From Ruminococcus sp. (GTDB lineage Bacteria; Bacillota; Clostridia; Oscillospirales; Ruminococcaceae), in NCBI GenBank assembly GCA_017463375.1, contig JAFTPG010000072.1:1-41810 (forward strand): a stretch of 41,810 nt of DNA. Reading direction: 5' to 3'. Positions 7,795-16,712 of this stretch are shown here, in pieces. The notes beneath the pieces are model-generated. The model was not told the DNA's origin and did not search any database. It worked only from the letters and a program-made list of their open reading frames with translations. How positions within the stretch are numbered: position 1 is the first letter of the stretch; each line of letters opens with the position of its first letter. A program made the translations under genes and the position numbers.

Positions 7795-8029
7795 TTACAG
7801 ACCCGATACGCAAAGGGCTGAGATTAACACAGCACACTACCTGCGTTCGAGCCAAATCTTTCAGTGAATACAGCGTAGTAATCTGTGCTGACGATTTTTA
7901 AATTCCGATTTCATTACCGAAATCTATCGTGAGAACATAAGGAGGATTGCGAGATTTTTTGTTCTCTTTTACTTAGATAATAGTACCTGCCCGAACATCA
8001 ACTTTATCAAACTACTCAATATTGATCAT
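7766..8029 (-). pseudogene. csaA: csaA-like tRNA-binding-domain protein, disrupted
   Basis: Starting at ATG 8027-8029 (GGAG 7 nt upstream), one frame reads MINIE-stop-FDKVDVRAGTII-stop-VKENKKSRNPPYVLTIDFG, NEIGI-stop-KSSAQITTLYSLKDLARTQ, then VVCCVNLSPLRIGSVKSK and VLGTE. This is the CsaA family (EMAP/tRNA-binding OB fold) almost end to end. Three in-frame stops lie at 8012-8014 (TAG), 7973-7975 (TAA) and 7898-7900 (TAA); the two TAA codons are single substitutions from Glu and Lys codons. The last ~15-20 residues are missing, replaced by the TetR fragment. Intact CsaA is a ~110-residue protein-export-associated chaperone. Confidence 0.65.
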
Positions 8030-8089
8030 TATTTTCTCCAGTTTCCGTAATATATAGATTGCTTGAACAGTTGTCCACCCTAATGGTTT

Positions 8090-8464
8090 TCAGTATAACA
8101 CCTTATCTGCCAAAAAATATTTTTTTAAATCCAGAAAATCTCTACGGTATTTCACGCCGAAATACTCGGCGAGTTCGACCATATCCTCGTCCTTGATGGT
8201 GTTGAGACGCGGGAGGTGGGCGGTGAGTATATAGATCTGTGCTGCCTTCTCTACAGTTTCGACCAGTCCGAAGGTCTCGTCAAGATTCTTGCCTGCACCG
8301 TAGATACCGTGCAGCGACCAGATGACAAGACGGAATTCCTTCATCTTCTCTGCCGTCGCCTCTCCGATGGAGTTGGTGCCGCAGAGCAGCCACGGCAGGA
8401 TACCGACACCGTCGGGGGACACGACGATATCGTAAGATAATAATTCAGAAGCATCACTCAACAA
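8090..8464 (-). pseudogene. rhaD: Truncated second copy of L-rhamnulose-1-phosphate aldolase
   Basis: From about 8431 down to 8090 the frame aligns without gaps to the C-terminal half of the intact rhaD at 12285-13097: IVVSPDGVGILPWLLCGTN against IVVFPDGVNVLPWMLCGTN, then EIGEAT/SIGEAT, HGIYGAGK, LDETFGL and AHLPR. The N-terminal ~150 residues, including the HCHPGN metal-binding motif, are gone, so it cannot be active. The first ~10 codons (MLSDASELLS) are unrelated sequence brought in at the break. It marks an older or displaced rhamnose operon. Confidence 0.8.
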
Positions 8465-8507
8465 TTCACATAATATTGAAAAAAGGTATTATTCAGAGTA
8501 AATGTTG

Positions 8508-8540
8508 ACCGCACGATTCGCGTTTTACGGATCGTGCGGT
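8508..8540. terminator. Stem-loop after araD
   Basis: ACCGCACGAT (8508-8517) pairs perfectly with ATCGTGCGGT (8531-8540), 13-nt loop. It lies 14 nt beyond the araD stop, so it is the likely end of the 18-kb catabolic operon, although the U-tract on the minus strand is weak. Confidence 0.6.
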
Positions 8541-8553
8541 TTATTATATGTCG

Positions 8554-9240
8554 TTACTGTCCGTAATAGGCGTTCTTGCCGTGCTTTCTGAGGTAGTGCT
8601 TATCGAGCAGAGCCTGCTGCATGGAGCCGCGTTCGGGAGATATCATCATCGCGTGCCAATCCATGAAAGCGACCTCTTCCATCACAACGGCGTTGTGCAC
8701 CGCTTCCATCGCGTCCTTGCCCCAAGCGAAGGGACCGTGAGAGAACACCAGCACGCCTGGTACCATTGCGGGGTCGCGATCCTCGAAAGTCTCGACGATC
8801 ACCGTACCGGTCTCCTTTTCATACTCGCCCCGGATCTCATTCTCAGTCATCGGGCGGGTACAGGGAATGGACCCATAGAAGTAGTCGCCGTGCGTCGTGC
8901 CCATCGCGGGGATATCTCTGCCCGCCTGTGCAAAGCTGGTTGCCCAGCGAGAGTGGGTGTGGACGATGCCGCCGCATGCAGGAAACGCTTTATACAATTC
9001 GATGTGTGTAGGCGTGTCCGAAGAAGGCTTCCATTTACCCTCCACCACATTGCCTTCAAGATCTACGATCACCATGTCATCGGGTGTCATGTCGTCATAG
9101 GACACACCGGACGGTTTGATAGCGACAAGACCGCTTTTGCGGTCGATTTCCGAAACGTTGCCCCAGGTGAAGGTAACAAGACCGTACTTCGGCAGAAGCA
9201 AATTGGCTTCGCAGACTTTCTTTTTCAGTTCTTCCAACAT
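8554..9240 (-). CDS. araD: L-ribulose-5-phosphate 4-epimerase
   Basis: 228 aa, normal length for the class II aldolase/epimerase family. Substrate/phosphate loop TWGNVSEID (~24-32) and KPSGVSYD; zinc ligands in [14 protein letters not shown] (~93-106) and the distal His in the [10 protein letters not shown] region; THGDYFYG near 118. It converts L-ribulose 5-phosphate to D-xylulose 5-phosphate, the last specific step of arabinose catabolism, in the cytoplasm. Last gene of the operon, directly after the FGGY kinase (stop-to-start distance 0). Family members acting on other ketose phosphates exist, but the araA/araB context settles the call. Confidence 0.93.
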   Translation of the reverse strand: MLEELKKKVCEANLLLPKYGLVTFTWGNVSEIDRKSGLVAIKPSGVSYDDMTPDDMVIVDLEGNVVEGKWKPSSDTPTHIELYKAFPACGGIVHTHSRWATSFAQAGRDIPAMGTTHGDYFYGSIPCTRPMTENEIRGEYEKETGTVIVETFEDRDPAMVPGVLVFSHGPFAWGKDAMEAVHNAVVMEEVAFMDWHAMMISPERGSMQQALLDKHYLRKHGKNAYYGQ

Positions 9241-10824
9241 TTATAGCACCTCCGTCGCCTTATGCTCTACAGGGAACGCTTTTTTATATCGTGTAAGGAA
9301 AACCGCAAAGCCGTCTATATCCGGCGGCTCTGCCATGATCGTTACGGTCTTAGCGTCGGCAAAAACCTTTTTGTCGAGGTAGTCCTCAAGCGTTTCGTTT
9401 TGATCTTGCCGCAGACAGTACGCTGCGAGAAGCGCCATGCCGTAGGGACCGCCTTCTCCCGCTGTCTCCATCACCGATACGGGAGCGCCGACTGCCGCTG
9501 ACAGCATTCGCTGTCCAATCCTCGGCGTTTTGAAAAATCCGCCGTGACCGTACAGCTTTTCTATCTTTACACCTTCGTCGCCCGTGAGAATATCAAGCCC
9601 GATCTTCAGGGTCGCAAGAGCCGAATAAAGATGCGTCCTCATGAAGTTAGCCAGTGTGAAACTACAGTTCTGCATTCTTGCAAAGATCGGTCTTCCTTCG
9701 TCGAGATCTGTGACTCCCTCACCTGAGAAATAGTTATATGAGATCAGCCCGCCGCAATCGGCATCACCGTCAAGCGCAGTGTTGAACAGTCTTGTGTAAA
9801 GTTCGCCCTTATCAATATCTGAACCGATCATACGGGCAAATTCTCCGAACAGCTCCACCCACGCGTTTATATCCGAGGTGCAGTTGTTGCAATGCACCAT
9901 TGCGACCGGTTTGCCGTCAGGCGTTGTGACCATATCGATCTCTCGGTGTACACCGAGCGGCTTATCGGTGACGATCATGGCAAAGTCCGACGTCCCCGCC
10001 GATACGTTTCCGGTTTTGACGCGCACTGAGTTCGTTGCCGCCATACCGGTTCCGGCGTCACCCTCGCAAGGCGCCAGTAAAATATCAGGAACAAGATCCC
10101 CGTCAGGATCAAGGAAGCGTGCGCCCTTTTCAGTCAGTTTACCAGCCTTTTCTCCGGCGACAAGGACCTTAGGCAAAATGTCACGGATTTTCCATGAGAA
10201 ACCTTTTGCAGCGATCAGTGCATTGAATTTTTCGACCATCCCGGCGTCGTAATCAAGCGTCTTGCTGTCGATTGGAAACATACCGCTTGCTTCACCGATA
10301 CCAACAGCTTTAACGCCTGTGAGAAGATAATGGATATAGCCTGCAAGCGTAGTCAGATAAGCTATGTCTTTTACATGTTTTTCTCCGTTTAGCACAGCCT
10401 GGTACAAATGCGCAATACTCCAACGCTGGGGAATATTGAAGCCGAAAAGAGCGGTCAGCTCCGACGCCGCTTCACCCGTGACAGTGTTGCGCCAGGTGCG
10501 AAAGGGACAGAGCAAATTATCATTTTTATCAAAAGGCAGATAGCCGTGCATCATTGCGGAAATACCGATCGCGCCGACCGTTGTCAGCGTTAAGCCGTAT
10601 TTTTCTTTAACATCTCGCTTCAGATCGGCATAGCACGCCTGTAAACCTGTATGGATCGCGTCAAGCGAATAGGTCCATATCCCGTTTTCAAGTTGGTTTT
10701 CCCACGTGTGACTGCCCTGCGCAATGGGAACATAGTGCTCACCGATCAGCACGGCTTTGATGCGCGTCGAACCGAGTTCTATCCCCAGAACGGTTTTCGT
10801 CAAATCGATCATTTCAGTTTCCAT
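9241..10824 (-). CDS. araB: FGGY-family carbohydrate kinase, probable ribulokinase
   Basis: 527 aa. Two-domain FGGY kinase: N-terminal phosphate-1 motif [15 protein letters not shown] (~14-28), mid-chain [14 protein letters not shown] and [12 protein letters not shown]-site segments, and C-terminal adenosine region [30 protein letters not shown]. It resembles the xylulokinase-like FGGY group often encoded between araA and araD in clostridia more than enterobacterial AraB. Expected reaction: L-ribulose to L-ribulose 5-phosphate. ATG 10824 has AAGGA 7 nt upstream; an ATG at 10812 would give a 4-nt ATGA overlap with araA and is the alternative start. Confidence 0.83.
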   Translation of the reverse strand: METEMIDLTKTVLGIELGSTRIKAVLIGEHYVPIAQGSHTWENQLENGIWTYSLDAIHTGLQACYADLKRDVKEKYGLTLTTVGAIGISAMMHGYLPFDKNDNLLCPFRTWRNTVTGEAASELTALFGFNIPQRWSIAHLYQAVLNGEKHVKDIAYLTTLAGYIHYLLTGVKAVGIGEASGMFPIDSKTLDYDAGMVEKFNALIAAKGFSWKIRDILPKVLVAGEKAGKLTEKGARFLDPDGDLVPDILLAPCEGDAGTGMAATNSVRVKTGNVSAGTSDFAMIVTDKPLGVHREIDMVTTPDGKPVAMVHCNNCTSDINAWVELFGEFARMIGSDIDKGELYTRLFNTALDGDADCGGLISYNYFSGEGVTDLDEGRPIFARMQNCSFTLANFMRTHLYSALATLKIGLDILTGDEGVKIEKLYGHGGFFKTPRIGQRMLSAAVGAPVSVMETAGEGGPYGMALLAAYCLRQDQNETLEDYLDKKVFADAKTVTIMAEPPDIDGFAVFLTRYKKAFPVEHKATEVL

Positions 10825-12275
10825 ATAAGATCCTTTACAAGCAGCTCTTCCTCAAGTTTTTCGGGTGTCGTGTCCTTTGTGATATGGACAAATTCTATAT
10901 CCATCATCCTCGCCCAATCGCACATTTGTTCAGCGGTGACATCGTAGGAAAGCACGGTATGATGCGCACCGCCTGCGGTGATCCAGCATTCAACGCCCGT
11001 GGTGAGGTCCGGCATTGCACGCCACATCACGCGGGCAACAGGGAGATTGGGCATCGGCATGATCGGCTTTACCGCCTCAATATCCTGAACGACGAGACGA
11101 AGGCGTCCGCCCATATCGATCAGGCTTGCGACGATGGCAGGTCCCGATTTTCCCTCAAACACAAGGCGAGCGGGGTCTTTTTCATTCATGCCGATGCCGA
11201 GATGATGCGTCTCAATGCGCGGCTTATCCGCTGCAAGGCTTGGGCAGACCTCCAGCATATGGGCGCCGAGCGAATACTCCTGACCCTCGACAAGATGATA
11301 GGTGTAGTCCTCCATAAAGGCCGACGCGCCGTTACCGCCTTCACCCATTGCCTTCATAATGGCGGTCATTGCGGATACCTTCCAGTCGCCCTCGCCGCCG
11401 TAGCCGTAGCCCTGCGCCATCAGGTGCTGTGAGGCGAGGCCGGGAAGCTGTTCCATACCGTATAGATCCTGGAAGGTGTTCGTAAATGCGATACAGCCTT
11501 CTCGGTTCATCATTCTCTTTATTGCGATCTCTTCTTTTGCCTGATAGCGGATGGCGGCGGTGTTGTCGGTGGCGACGTCATATTTGCTTTCATATTCCGC
11601 GACAAGCGCGTCGATCTCTTCCTCGGTTACGGCGTTCATCTCTTTTACAAGATCGCCAACAGCCCAGGTGTTGACCTGCCAGCCAAGCTTGATCTGTGCT
11701 TCCACTTTATCGCCTTCGGTCACGGCTACTTCTCGCATATTGTCGCCGAAGCGCATGACCTTCATCTCTTTGGACACGGCCACGCCGACCGCCGCCCTCA
11801 TCCAGTCGGACAGGCGCTTATGCACCTTCGCGTCCTGCCAGTAGCCGGCGATGACCTTGCGGGGCTTGCGAAGTCGCGCTCCCAGAAAGCCGTGCTCCCG
11901 GTCTCCATGGGCTGCCTGGTTCAGATTCATGAAGTCCATATCGATCTCCGCGTTGGGAATCTCCTTGTTATACTGCGTTGCCAAATGGCACCAGGGCTTC
12001 TGCAGATCCCGCAGCCCGTCGATCCACATCTTACTGGGACTGAAGGTGTGGCACCAGGTGACGATCCCGGCGACCTCGTCGCGGTAGTTGGCCTCCTTGA
12101 TCACGTCGCTGATTTCCTTGTTGGTTTTGGCGGTCACCTTGTATACCAGTGGGTACGGAAGCACCTTGGAAAGCTCCTCCGCCATCTCCCGGGCGCGGGC
12201 GTCCACCGTATCCAGCACGTCCTGCCCGTACAGGAACTGACTCCCGACTACAAACCAAAATTCACGTTTCATCAT
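10809..12275 (-). CDS. araA: L-arabinose isomerase
   Basis: 488 aa, the usual family length. N-terminus [18 protein letters not shown], mid-chain [20 protein letters not shown], metal-site region with [23 protein letters not shown] and [18 protein letters not shown], and [26 protein letters not shown] near the C-terminus are all diagnostic. It converts L-arabinose to L-ribulose; Mn-dependent cytoplasmic hexamer in the family. GGAG spacing favours the second Met codon at 12272. The 5' half looks clearly richer in G+C than the 3' half, so a recombination joint within the gene is possible. Confidence 0.97.
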   Translation of the reverse strand: MMKREFWFVVGSQFLYGQDVLDTVDARAREMAEELSKVLPYPLVYKVTAKTNKEISDVIKEANYRDEVAGIVTWCHTFSPSKMWIDGLRDLQKPWCHLATQYNKEIPNAEIDMDFMNLNQAAHGDREHGFLGARLRKPRKVIAGYWQDAKVHKRLSDWMRAAVGVAVSKEMKVMRFGDNMREVAVTEGDKVEAQIKLGWQVNTWAVGDLVKEMNAVTEEEIDALVAEYESKYDVATDNTAAIRYQAKEEIAIKRMMNREGCIAFTNTFQDLYGMEQLPGLASQHLMAQGYGYGGEGDWKVSAMTAIMKAMGEGGNGASAFMEDYTYHLVEGQEYSLGAHMLEVCPSLAADKPRIETHHLGIGMNEKDPARLVFEGKSGPAIVASLIDMGGRLRLVVQDIEAVKPIMPMPNLPVARVMWRAMPDLTTGVECWITAGGAHHTVLSYDVTAEQMCDWARMMDIEFVHITKDTTPEKLEEELLVKDLIWKLK

Positions 12276-12284
12276 GATTCTCCT

Positions 12285-13097
12285 TTACTTCAAGTAGCCT
12301 TCGCGGCCCTTAACGCCGAAGCGTTTTTCCAACTGGTGCATCTGCTCATCGGTGATCGTGTTCACGCGGGGCAGATGGGCGATCTTCATGAAGATCTCTG
12401 CGGCTTTCTCGGCGGTCTCAATGAGGCCGAAGGTCTCGTCCAAGTCCTTCCCCGCGCCGTAAATGCCGTGCTGCGCCCAGACCACCAGACGGGCGGTTTC
12501 CATCTTCTTCGCCGTCGCCTCGCCGATCTCGTTGGTGCCGCAGAGCATCCAGGGCAGCACGTTCACCCCATCCGGGAATACCACGATGCACTCGGTGCAC
12601 ATTTGCCAGAGCGTGCGGGTAAACTCCCGCTCGTCAAGGGTATGCACGTAGGTCATGGCCAGCAGGTTGCCGGGGTGGCAGTGCATGACGACTTTGTTTT
12701 CGCCATCGACTTTTAATCGCGCCACATGGCTCATCATGTGGGCGGGAAACTCACTGGTGAACCTGCCGCCGTCGGTAAAGCCCCAGAGAAGCTCGGCGCT
12801 CTCCCCGCCGTTGGTGAGGCGCACAATGCCCAGATTCACCTCGGGCGCGTACTGTACGTTTTTAAAATACTTGCCCGTGCCGGTGACCAGAAAATACTTT
12901 CCGTTCAGCTCAGGAGCGGAAAAGCCGGTGGAAATGGTGCGGAGAACGGTGTCAAGAGCCAGATATTCCCCTACCTCGGCCTCATCCAGCAGCAGCGAGA
13001 TATTGCCGCCGTTGCGCTCGTCCCAGCCGTGGTCATACATATTAGTGGCGGTGCGGATCATCTCCACTATAAAGGGAGCAGTCAAAATATCTTTCAT
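12285..13097 (-). CDS. rhaD: Rhamnulose-1-phosphate aldolase
   Basis: 270 aa from ATG 13097, which overlaps the rhaA stop as ATGA and has GGAG 8-9 nt upstream; the in-frame region further upstream is antisense-like filler inside rhaA. Class II aldolase: WDERNGGNISLLLDEAE (~28-44), phosphate site GTGKYFKN, zinc motif VVMHCHPGNLLAMTYV, and second His in WAQHGIYGAGKDLDETFGL. It cleaves L-rhamnulose 1-phosphate to dihydroxyacetone phosphate and L-lactaldehyde. No lactaldehyde dehydrogenase or reductase gene is visible in the window. The C-terminal half is duplicated as a fragment at 8090-8431. Confidence 0.95.
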   Translation of the reverse strand: MKDILTAPFIVEMIRTATNMYDHGWDERNGGNISLLLDEAEVGEYLALDTVLRTISTGFSAPELNGKYFLVTGTGKYFKNVQYAPEVNLGIVRLTNGGESAELLWGFTDGGRFTSEFPAHMMSHVARLKVDGENKVVMHCHPGNLLAMTYVHTLDEREFTRTLWQMCTECIVVFPDGVNVLPWMLCGTNEIGEATAKKMETARLVVWAQHGIYGAGKDLDETFGLIETAEKAAEIFMKIAHLPRVNTITDEQMHQLEKRFGVKGREGYLK

Positions 13098-14350
13098 ACT
13101 CTCTTCTCCAGAACTTCTTTCTCGTATTTTTTTACTTCCGCGAACCACTCTCCGTCCCTTGGCTTGCCGCACTGCCGGCAATACTCGTCCCAGACCTCGC
13201 CGAAGGGAGCGGTCTTCAGCTCCTCCTGGCGTACCATCAGCTCGGTGAACTGATCGGTGTCCTGCAGTTCCTTCAGCGCCTCCACGGGCTGCAAAAGGGC
13301 AAAAAGCAGCGCCTTCTGCACATTTCGGTAACCGGTGACCCAAGCGGAGACGCGGTTGATGGAGGCGTCAAAGTAATCCAGAGCAATGTTCACGCGCCCC
13401 TCCAGTCCGCCGCAGCGGACGATCTCCCGGGCGATCTCCCGCGTCTCATCGTCAAAGAGCACCACATGGTCTGAGTCCCAGCGGATGGGACGGGTGACGT
13501 GCAGCGCGATCTCCGAGAAGAAGGCCAGCAGCGCCGGGATCTTATCCGACACCACCTCCGTAGGATGATAGTGCCCGTTATCCATGAGAGGGATGCACTT
13601 ATCCCTGTTCATGGCAGCGTAGCTCAGGCAGAACTCCGCGCTGCCCACGGTGTAGGCTTCCACGCCGATGCCGAAGACCTTGCTCTCCACGCAGGGCTTG
13701 ACCAGTTTGAAATCATATGGCTCGGAGAGAATTTCGTCGATGCTCTCCCGATAGCGAACGCGAGGGCCCATACGGTCAGCGGGCACGTCCTTAAAGCCGT
13801 CGCCGGTCCAGATATTCATGGTGCAGGGCTGCCCCAGCTCCTCGGCCAGATACTGGGAGATGCGGATGCAGGCCCTGCCGTGCTCGATCCAGAATTTCCG
13901 CGTCTCCTCGTTGGGACTGGAGAGCGTCAGCGGGTCACACTTGGGGTGGGAGAAGAAAGTGGGGTTAAAGTCGCAGCCCAAGCCCCGCGCCTTGCAAAAG
14001 TCCACCCAGGGCTGAAAGTGCCTGGGCTCCAGCTTGTCCCGATCCGACCATTCGCCGGGTGCGAAGATGGCGTAACTGGCGTGCAGATTCAGCTTGGGTT
14101 TTCCGGGGATCAGGCTGAGCACCTTGTCGATATCCGCCATCAGTTCCTCCGGCGTCCGGGCCCGGCCGGGGTAGTTGCCGGTGGTCTGGATGCCGCCGGT
14201 GAGAGGCGCGTCGGGATCGGTGTCGAAGCCGCGCACGTCATCCCCCTGCCAGCAGTGCAGAGAGATGGGGACGGTTTTCAGCTTTTCGATGGCCGCCTCG
14301 GCATCCACCCCCAGGGCGGCGTATTTTTCTTTCGCTTCCAAATAGCTCAT
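13094..14350 (-). CDS. rhaA: L-rhamnose isomerase
   Basis: 418 aa, typical RhaA length. Signature PISLHCWQGDDVRGFD (~28-43), GGIQTTGNYPGRARTPEELM, HASYA, LGCDFNPTFFSHPKCDPLTLSSP and the metal-binding DNGHYHPTEVVSDKIPALLAF with DSDHVVLFDDETREIA. It converts L-rhamnose to L-rhamnulose. ATGA overlaps join it to rhaB upstream and rhaD downstream, so the three are translationally coupled. Confidence 0.97.
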   Translation of the reverse strand: MSYLEAKEKYAALGVDAEAAIEKLKTVPISLHCWQGDDVRGFDTDPDAPLTGGIQTTGNYPGRARTPEELMADIDKVLSLIPGKPKLNLHASYAIFAPGEWSDRDKLEPRHFQPWVDFCKARGLGCDFNPTFFSHPKCDPLTLSSPNEETRKFWIEHGRACIRISQYLAEELGQPCTMNIWTGDGFKDVPADRMGPRVRYRESIDEILSEPYDFKLVKPCVESKVFGIGVEAYTVGSAEFCLSYAAMNRDKCIPLMDNGHYHPTEVVSDKIPALLAFFSEIALHVTRPIRWDSDHVVLFDDETREIAREIVRCGGLEGRVNIALDYFDASINRVSAWVTGYRNVQKALLFALLQPVEALKELQDTDQFTELMVRQEELKTAPFGEVWDEYCRQCGKPRDGEWFAEVKKYEKEVLEKRV

Positions 14351-15621
14351 TTGTCTGCCTCCATCTGTATTTTCAGATTACCCAGCGCCGTTGCCTCGAT
14401 GGGCAGGGCGATTACTTTTTTTCCGATGGCCTCTTCTGTCAGGCGGTTGAGAAAGTCATTTTTCGCCCCGCCGCCCACGATATACAGCTTCTCATAATGC
14501 TTGCCGGTATTGTGCTGCAGCTCCTGACAGGCGTTCATGTAGCATAGCGCCAGACTCCGATAAGCGCAGCGGAAGTAGTCGCCCGGGGTCTGCGGCGTCA
14601 TGGCAAGCGCCGCGTCAAAAGCAGCCTTCATACTCTCAGGAGCCATAAACGCGGGAACGTTGGCGTTCACCGTCTCCTCAAAGCGGCTGGCCTCCGCTTC
14701 TGCCACGATCTCGCCGAAGGGCTTTTCCGGGCAGAGCTCAGAGCGCAGACGGTTCACCAGCCACATGCCCATGATGTTCTTCTGATAGCGGTTGTAGCCC
14801 ACACCGCCCTCATTGGACCAGTTGGCAAGTTCACTGGCGGCATTGATGATCGGGTTTTTAGTTTTGACACCCAACAAGCTCCAGGTACCGGAGGAGATAT
14901 AAGGCTGATCCTCTTCCATGGGGATCCCCTCCACCGCGGAGCCGGTATCGTGGGTAGCGCAGAGGGCGCATTTGATTCCTTCATACTCGCCGATGACAGT
15001 TCCCGGCTGTTGAAGTTTCTGGAACAGATGTGCCGGGAGGCCAAGCGCCGAAAGAATCGCCGGGTCGTACTCTCCGGTCTCGGCATTCACCATGCCGCCG
15101 GTGGTGGCGTTGGTGTATTCATGGGACATGACGCCGCAGAGCTTGTACATCAGGTATTCCGGCATCAGCAGGAAGTCCGTCACGTCCTCCAACCGCCCGG
15201 CTTCTTTATCCGCATAGAGCTGATAAATCGTATTAAAAGGCTGGAATTGAATGCCGGTGTGACGGTAGAGGCGGGTAAAAGAAATTTTCTCATGTACCAA
15301 CGGAATCACAGCCTCGGTGCGGCTGTCCCGGTAGGCGTAGCAGGGACGCACCTCCTCGTCGCCGCGCAGGAGAACGTAATCCACGCCCCAGGTGTCAATG
15401 GAGAGACTCTCAATCGGGCCAAATCGGTCTTTCGCCCGGATAATGCCCTGCTTCACATGGGTAAGCAGGCTGTCAATATTCCAGGTCAGATGTCCGTCCA
15501 AAAGCTCTGTCCCATTGGGGAAGCGATATACTTCCTCCGTTTTTACTGCGCCATCTTCTTTCCATCCGACAATATGCCGACCGGAAGAGGCTCCAATGTC
15601 GATTGCCAAATAATACTTCAT
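14347..15621 (-). CDS. rhaB: Rhamnulokinase
   Basis: 424 aa from ATG 15621 (GGA ~9 nt upstream, ATGA overlap with the preceding stop); seven further in-frame codons upstream lack support. FGGY kinase of the RhaB type: AIDIGASSGRHIVGW (~5-19), WNIDSL, SIDTWGVDYVLL with catalytic Asp (~78-89), YISSGTWSLLGVKT, and the C-terminal YIVGGGAKNDFLNRLTEEA. It phosphorylates L-rhamnulose at O1 with ATP. A slightly shortened C-terminus (…GNLKIQMEADK) follows EATALGN, which is near the normal family end. Confidence 0.94.
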   Translation of the reverse strand: MKYYLAIDIGASSGRHIVGWKEDGAVKTEEVYRFPNGTELLDGHLTWNIDSLLTHVKQGIIRAKDRFGPIESLSIDTWGVDYVLLRGDEEVRPCYAYRDSRTEAVIPLVHEKISFTRLYRHTGIQFQPFNTIYQLYADKEAGRLEDVTDFLLMPEYLMYKLCGVMSHEYTNATTGGMVNAETGEYDPAILSALGLPAHLFQKLQQPGTVIGEYEGIKCALCATHDTGSAVEGIPMEEDQPYISSGTWSLLGVKTKNPIINAASELANWSNEGGVGYNRYQKNIMGMWLVNRLRSELCPEKPFGEIVAEAEASRFEETVNANVPAFMAPESMKAAFDAALAMTPQTPGDYFRCAYRSLALCYMNACQELQHNTGKHYEKLYIVGGGAKNDFLNRLTEEAIGKKVIALPIEATALGNLKIQMEADK

Positions 15622-16712
15622 TTGAAATATTCCAATTTCCATTCATCACGCCAGCGAATCGCAGGCTTGCCGTTTTCAAATTCAAGCGGCAGCCACACAT
15701 AGCGGGCTATACTTGTGTTTTCTGTGTGAGTCATGAGCTTTTCCGGCAGTTTTCCGGCAGTTTTCGGACTTTTATCGGGATTTTTAAAGCGTTCGCCCTG
15801 CTTGCCGCTCATCGCTTTTTTGACCATTTTATAGTAATGTCTCGTCATCCATTTACCAAAACCCGTTGGTTTCCAGCGATCTGCCATAGCGATATATTTG
15901 TCGGTTCCCGGAAGCTTCAGTACGCAGGTGAACTGACCGTAAAAGCTGGTGCCGTCCTTATCGTCTATACACGGATCACCCAGATCGGAGTATTCGCCGT
16001 GCCAATCATTGAACACGCACACCTGACTGGGATTCGGATAATAACTGCTTGTTCCGCTCGTGATCAAATAGTGCTTGCCGTTATGCTCGAAGTATGCCGG
16101 TGCCTCGCGCGAAAATGGCGGGTACATGTCCGTGTAATGCGCCGAATATTCTCCCGTAACGCTTGTGTAATCGTCCGTGAGCGTCGCGGTAATCAGCTCA
16201 AAATGCGGTCGGTCAAAGATAAAATACGCCTTTTTCGTTTTAGCATCAATAGCCAGAGCAAAATCACCTGTGTCCATTTCAAGCGGCTTGTATATCTTGT
16301 GAACAAACTCATAGGGTCCTAAAAAGTCATCCGCCTGCATGACCGACATGAACTGACTTGTTGTACCGCACATGATTTTCAGCCATGCGACGTACTTGCC
16401 GGTTTTCTCACAGTAGAGGATGTGCGGGCGGTCCATCTGATAAGTCGGATGCAAGGGGCTTTTCAGATCGTCGGGTTGAGGAGGGATGATCAGACCTTTG
16501 TCCTCCCAGTTATACAGATCCTTTGAGGCGTAACAGCGCACTCCCCAGTGCCAAACCTTATTAAAGACGCCTCCCTTGGTTTTTTCTTTGTTTTCACCAT
16601 ACCAATAGTACGTTTTATCTTTTTCGTTGTAAAATACAGAAAATCCGTGCGCCTGAATGGGCTCTCCTTTTGTATCAAGCCACACCTTTCCCGGTCGGAT
16701 GCTGTTATACAT
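15618..16712 (-). CDS. GH43-like five-bladed propeller glycosidase (galactanase/arabinosidase type)
   Basis: 364 aa from ATG 16712 (GGAG 7 nt upstream). Propeller blades are marked by GKVWLDTKGEPIQAHGFSVF and TYYWYGENKE near the N-terminus, YQMDRPHILYCEKTGKYVAWL at ~90-115, DTGDFALAIDAKTKKAYFIFD, SREAPAYFEHNGKHYLITSG (the Glu is the likely general acid) and GQFTCVLKLPGTDKYIAMADRW. The DTKG-PIQAHG-YYWYGE-K series is close to GH43 subfamilies containing exo-beta-1,3-galactanases. No signal peptide, so it acts on imported oligosaccharides. The start overlaps the oxidoreductase gene end by 8 nt. Whether it releases galactose or arabinose cannot be decided here. Confidence 0.75.
   Translation of the reverse strand: MYNSIRPGKVWLDTKGEPIQAHGFSVFYNEKDKTYYWYGENKEKTKGGVFNKVWHWGVRCYASKDLYNWEDKGLIIPPQPDDLKSPLHPTYQMDRPHILYCEKTGKYVAWLKIMCGTTSQFMSVMQADDFLGPYEFVHKIYKPLEMDTGDFALAIDAKTKKAYFIFDRPHFELITATLTDDYTSVTGEYSAHYTDMYPPFSREAPAYFEHNGKHYLITSGTSSYYPNPSQVCVFNDWHGEYSDLGDPCIDDKDGTSFYGQFTCVLKLPGTDKYIAMADRWKPTGFGKWMTRHYYKMVKKAMSGKQGERFKNPDKSPKTAGKLPEKLMTHTENTSIARYVWLPLEFENGKPAIRWRDEWKLEYFK

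Noticed and set aside
8548..9246. 232-codon plus-strand open frame opposite araD
   Set aside because: Mirror of araD; no start signals or motifs.
11820..12716. Long plus-strand open frame opposite araA/rhaD
   Set aside because: Antisense shadow of G+C-rich coding sequence; no ribosome site or recognisable domain, while the opposite strand is clearly araA and rhaD.
13098..13343. N-terminal 82-codon extension of rhaD
   Set aside because: It overlaps rhaA in another frame; the ATGA-coupled ATG at 13097 with its ribosome site matches the known RhaD start.
13499..14497. 332-codon plus-strand open frame opposite rhaA
   Set aside because: Shadow of rhaA caused by third-position G/C; the translated text has no protein-family features.
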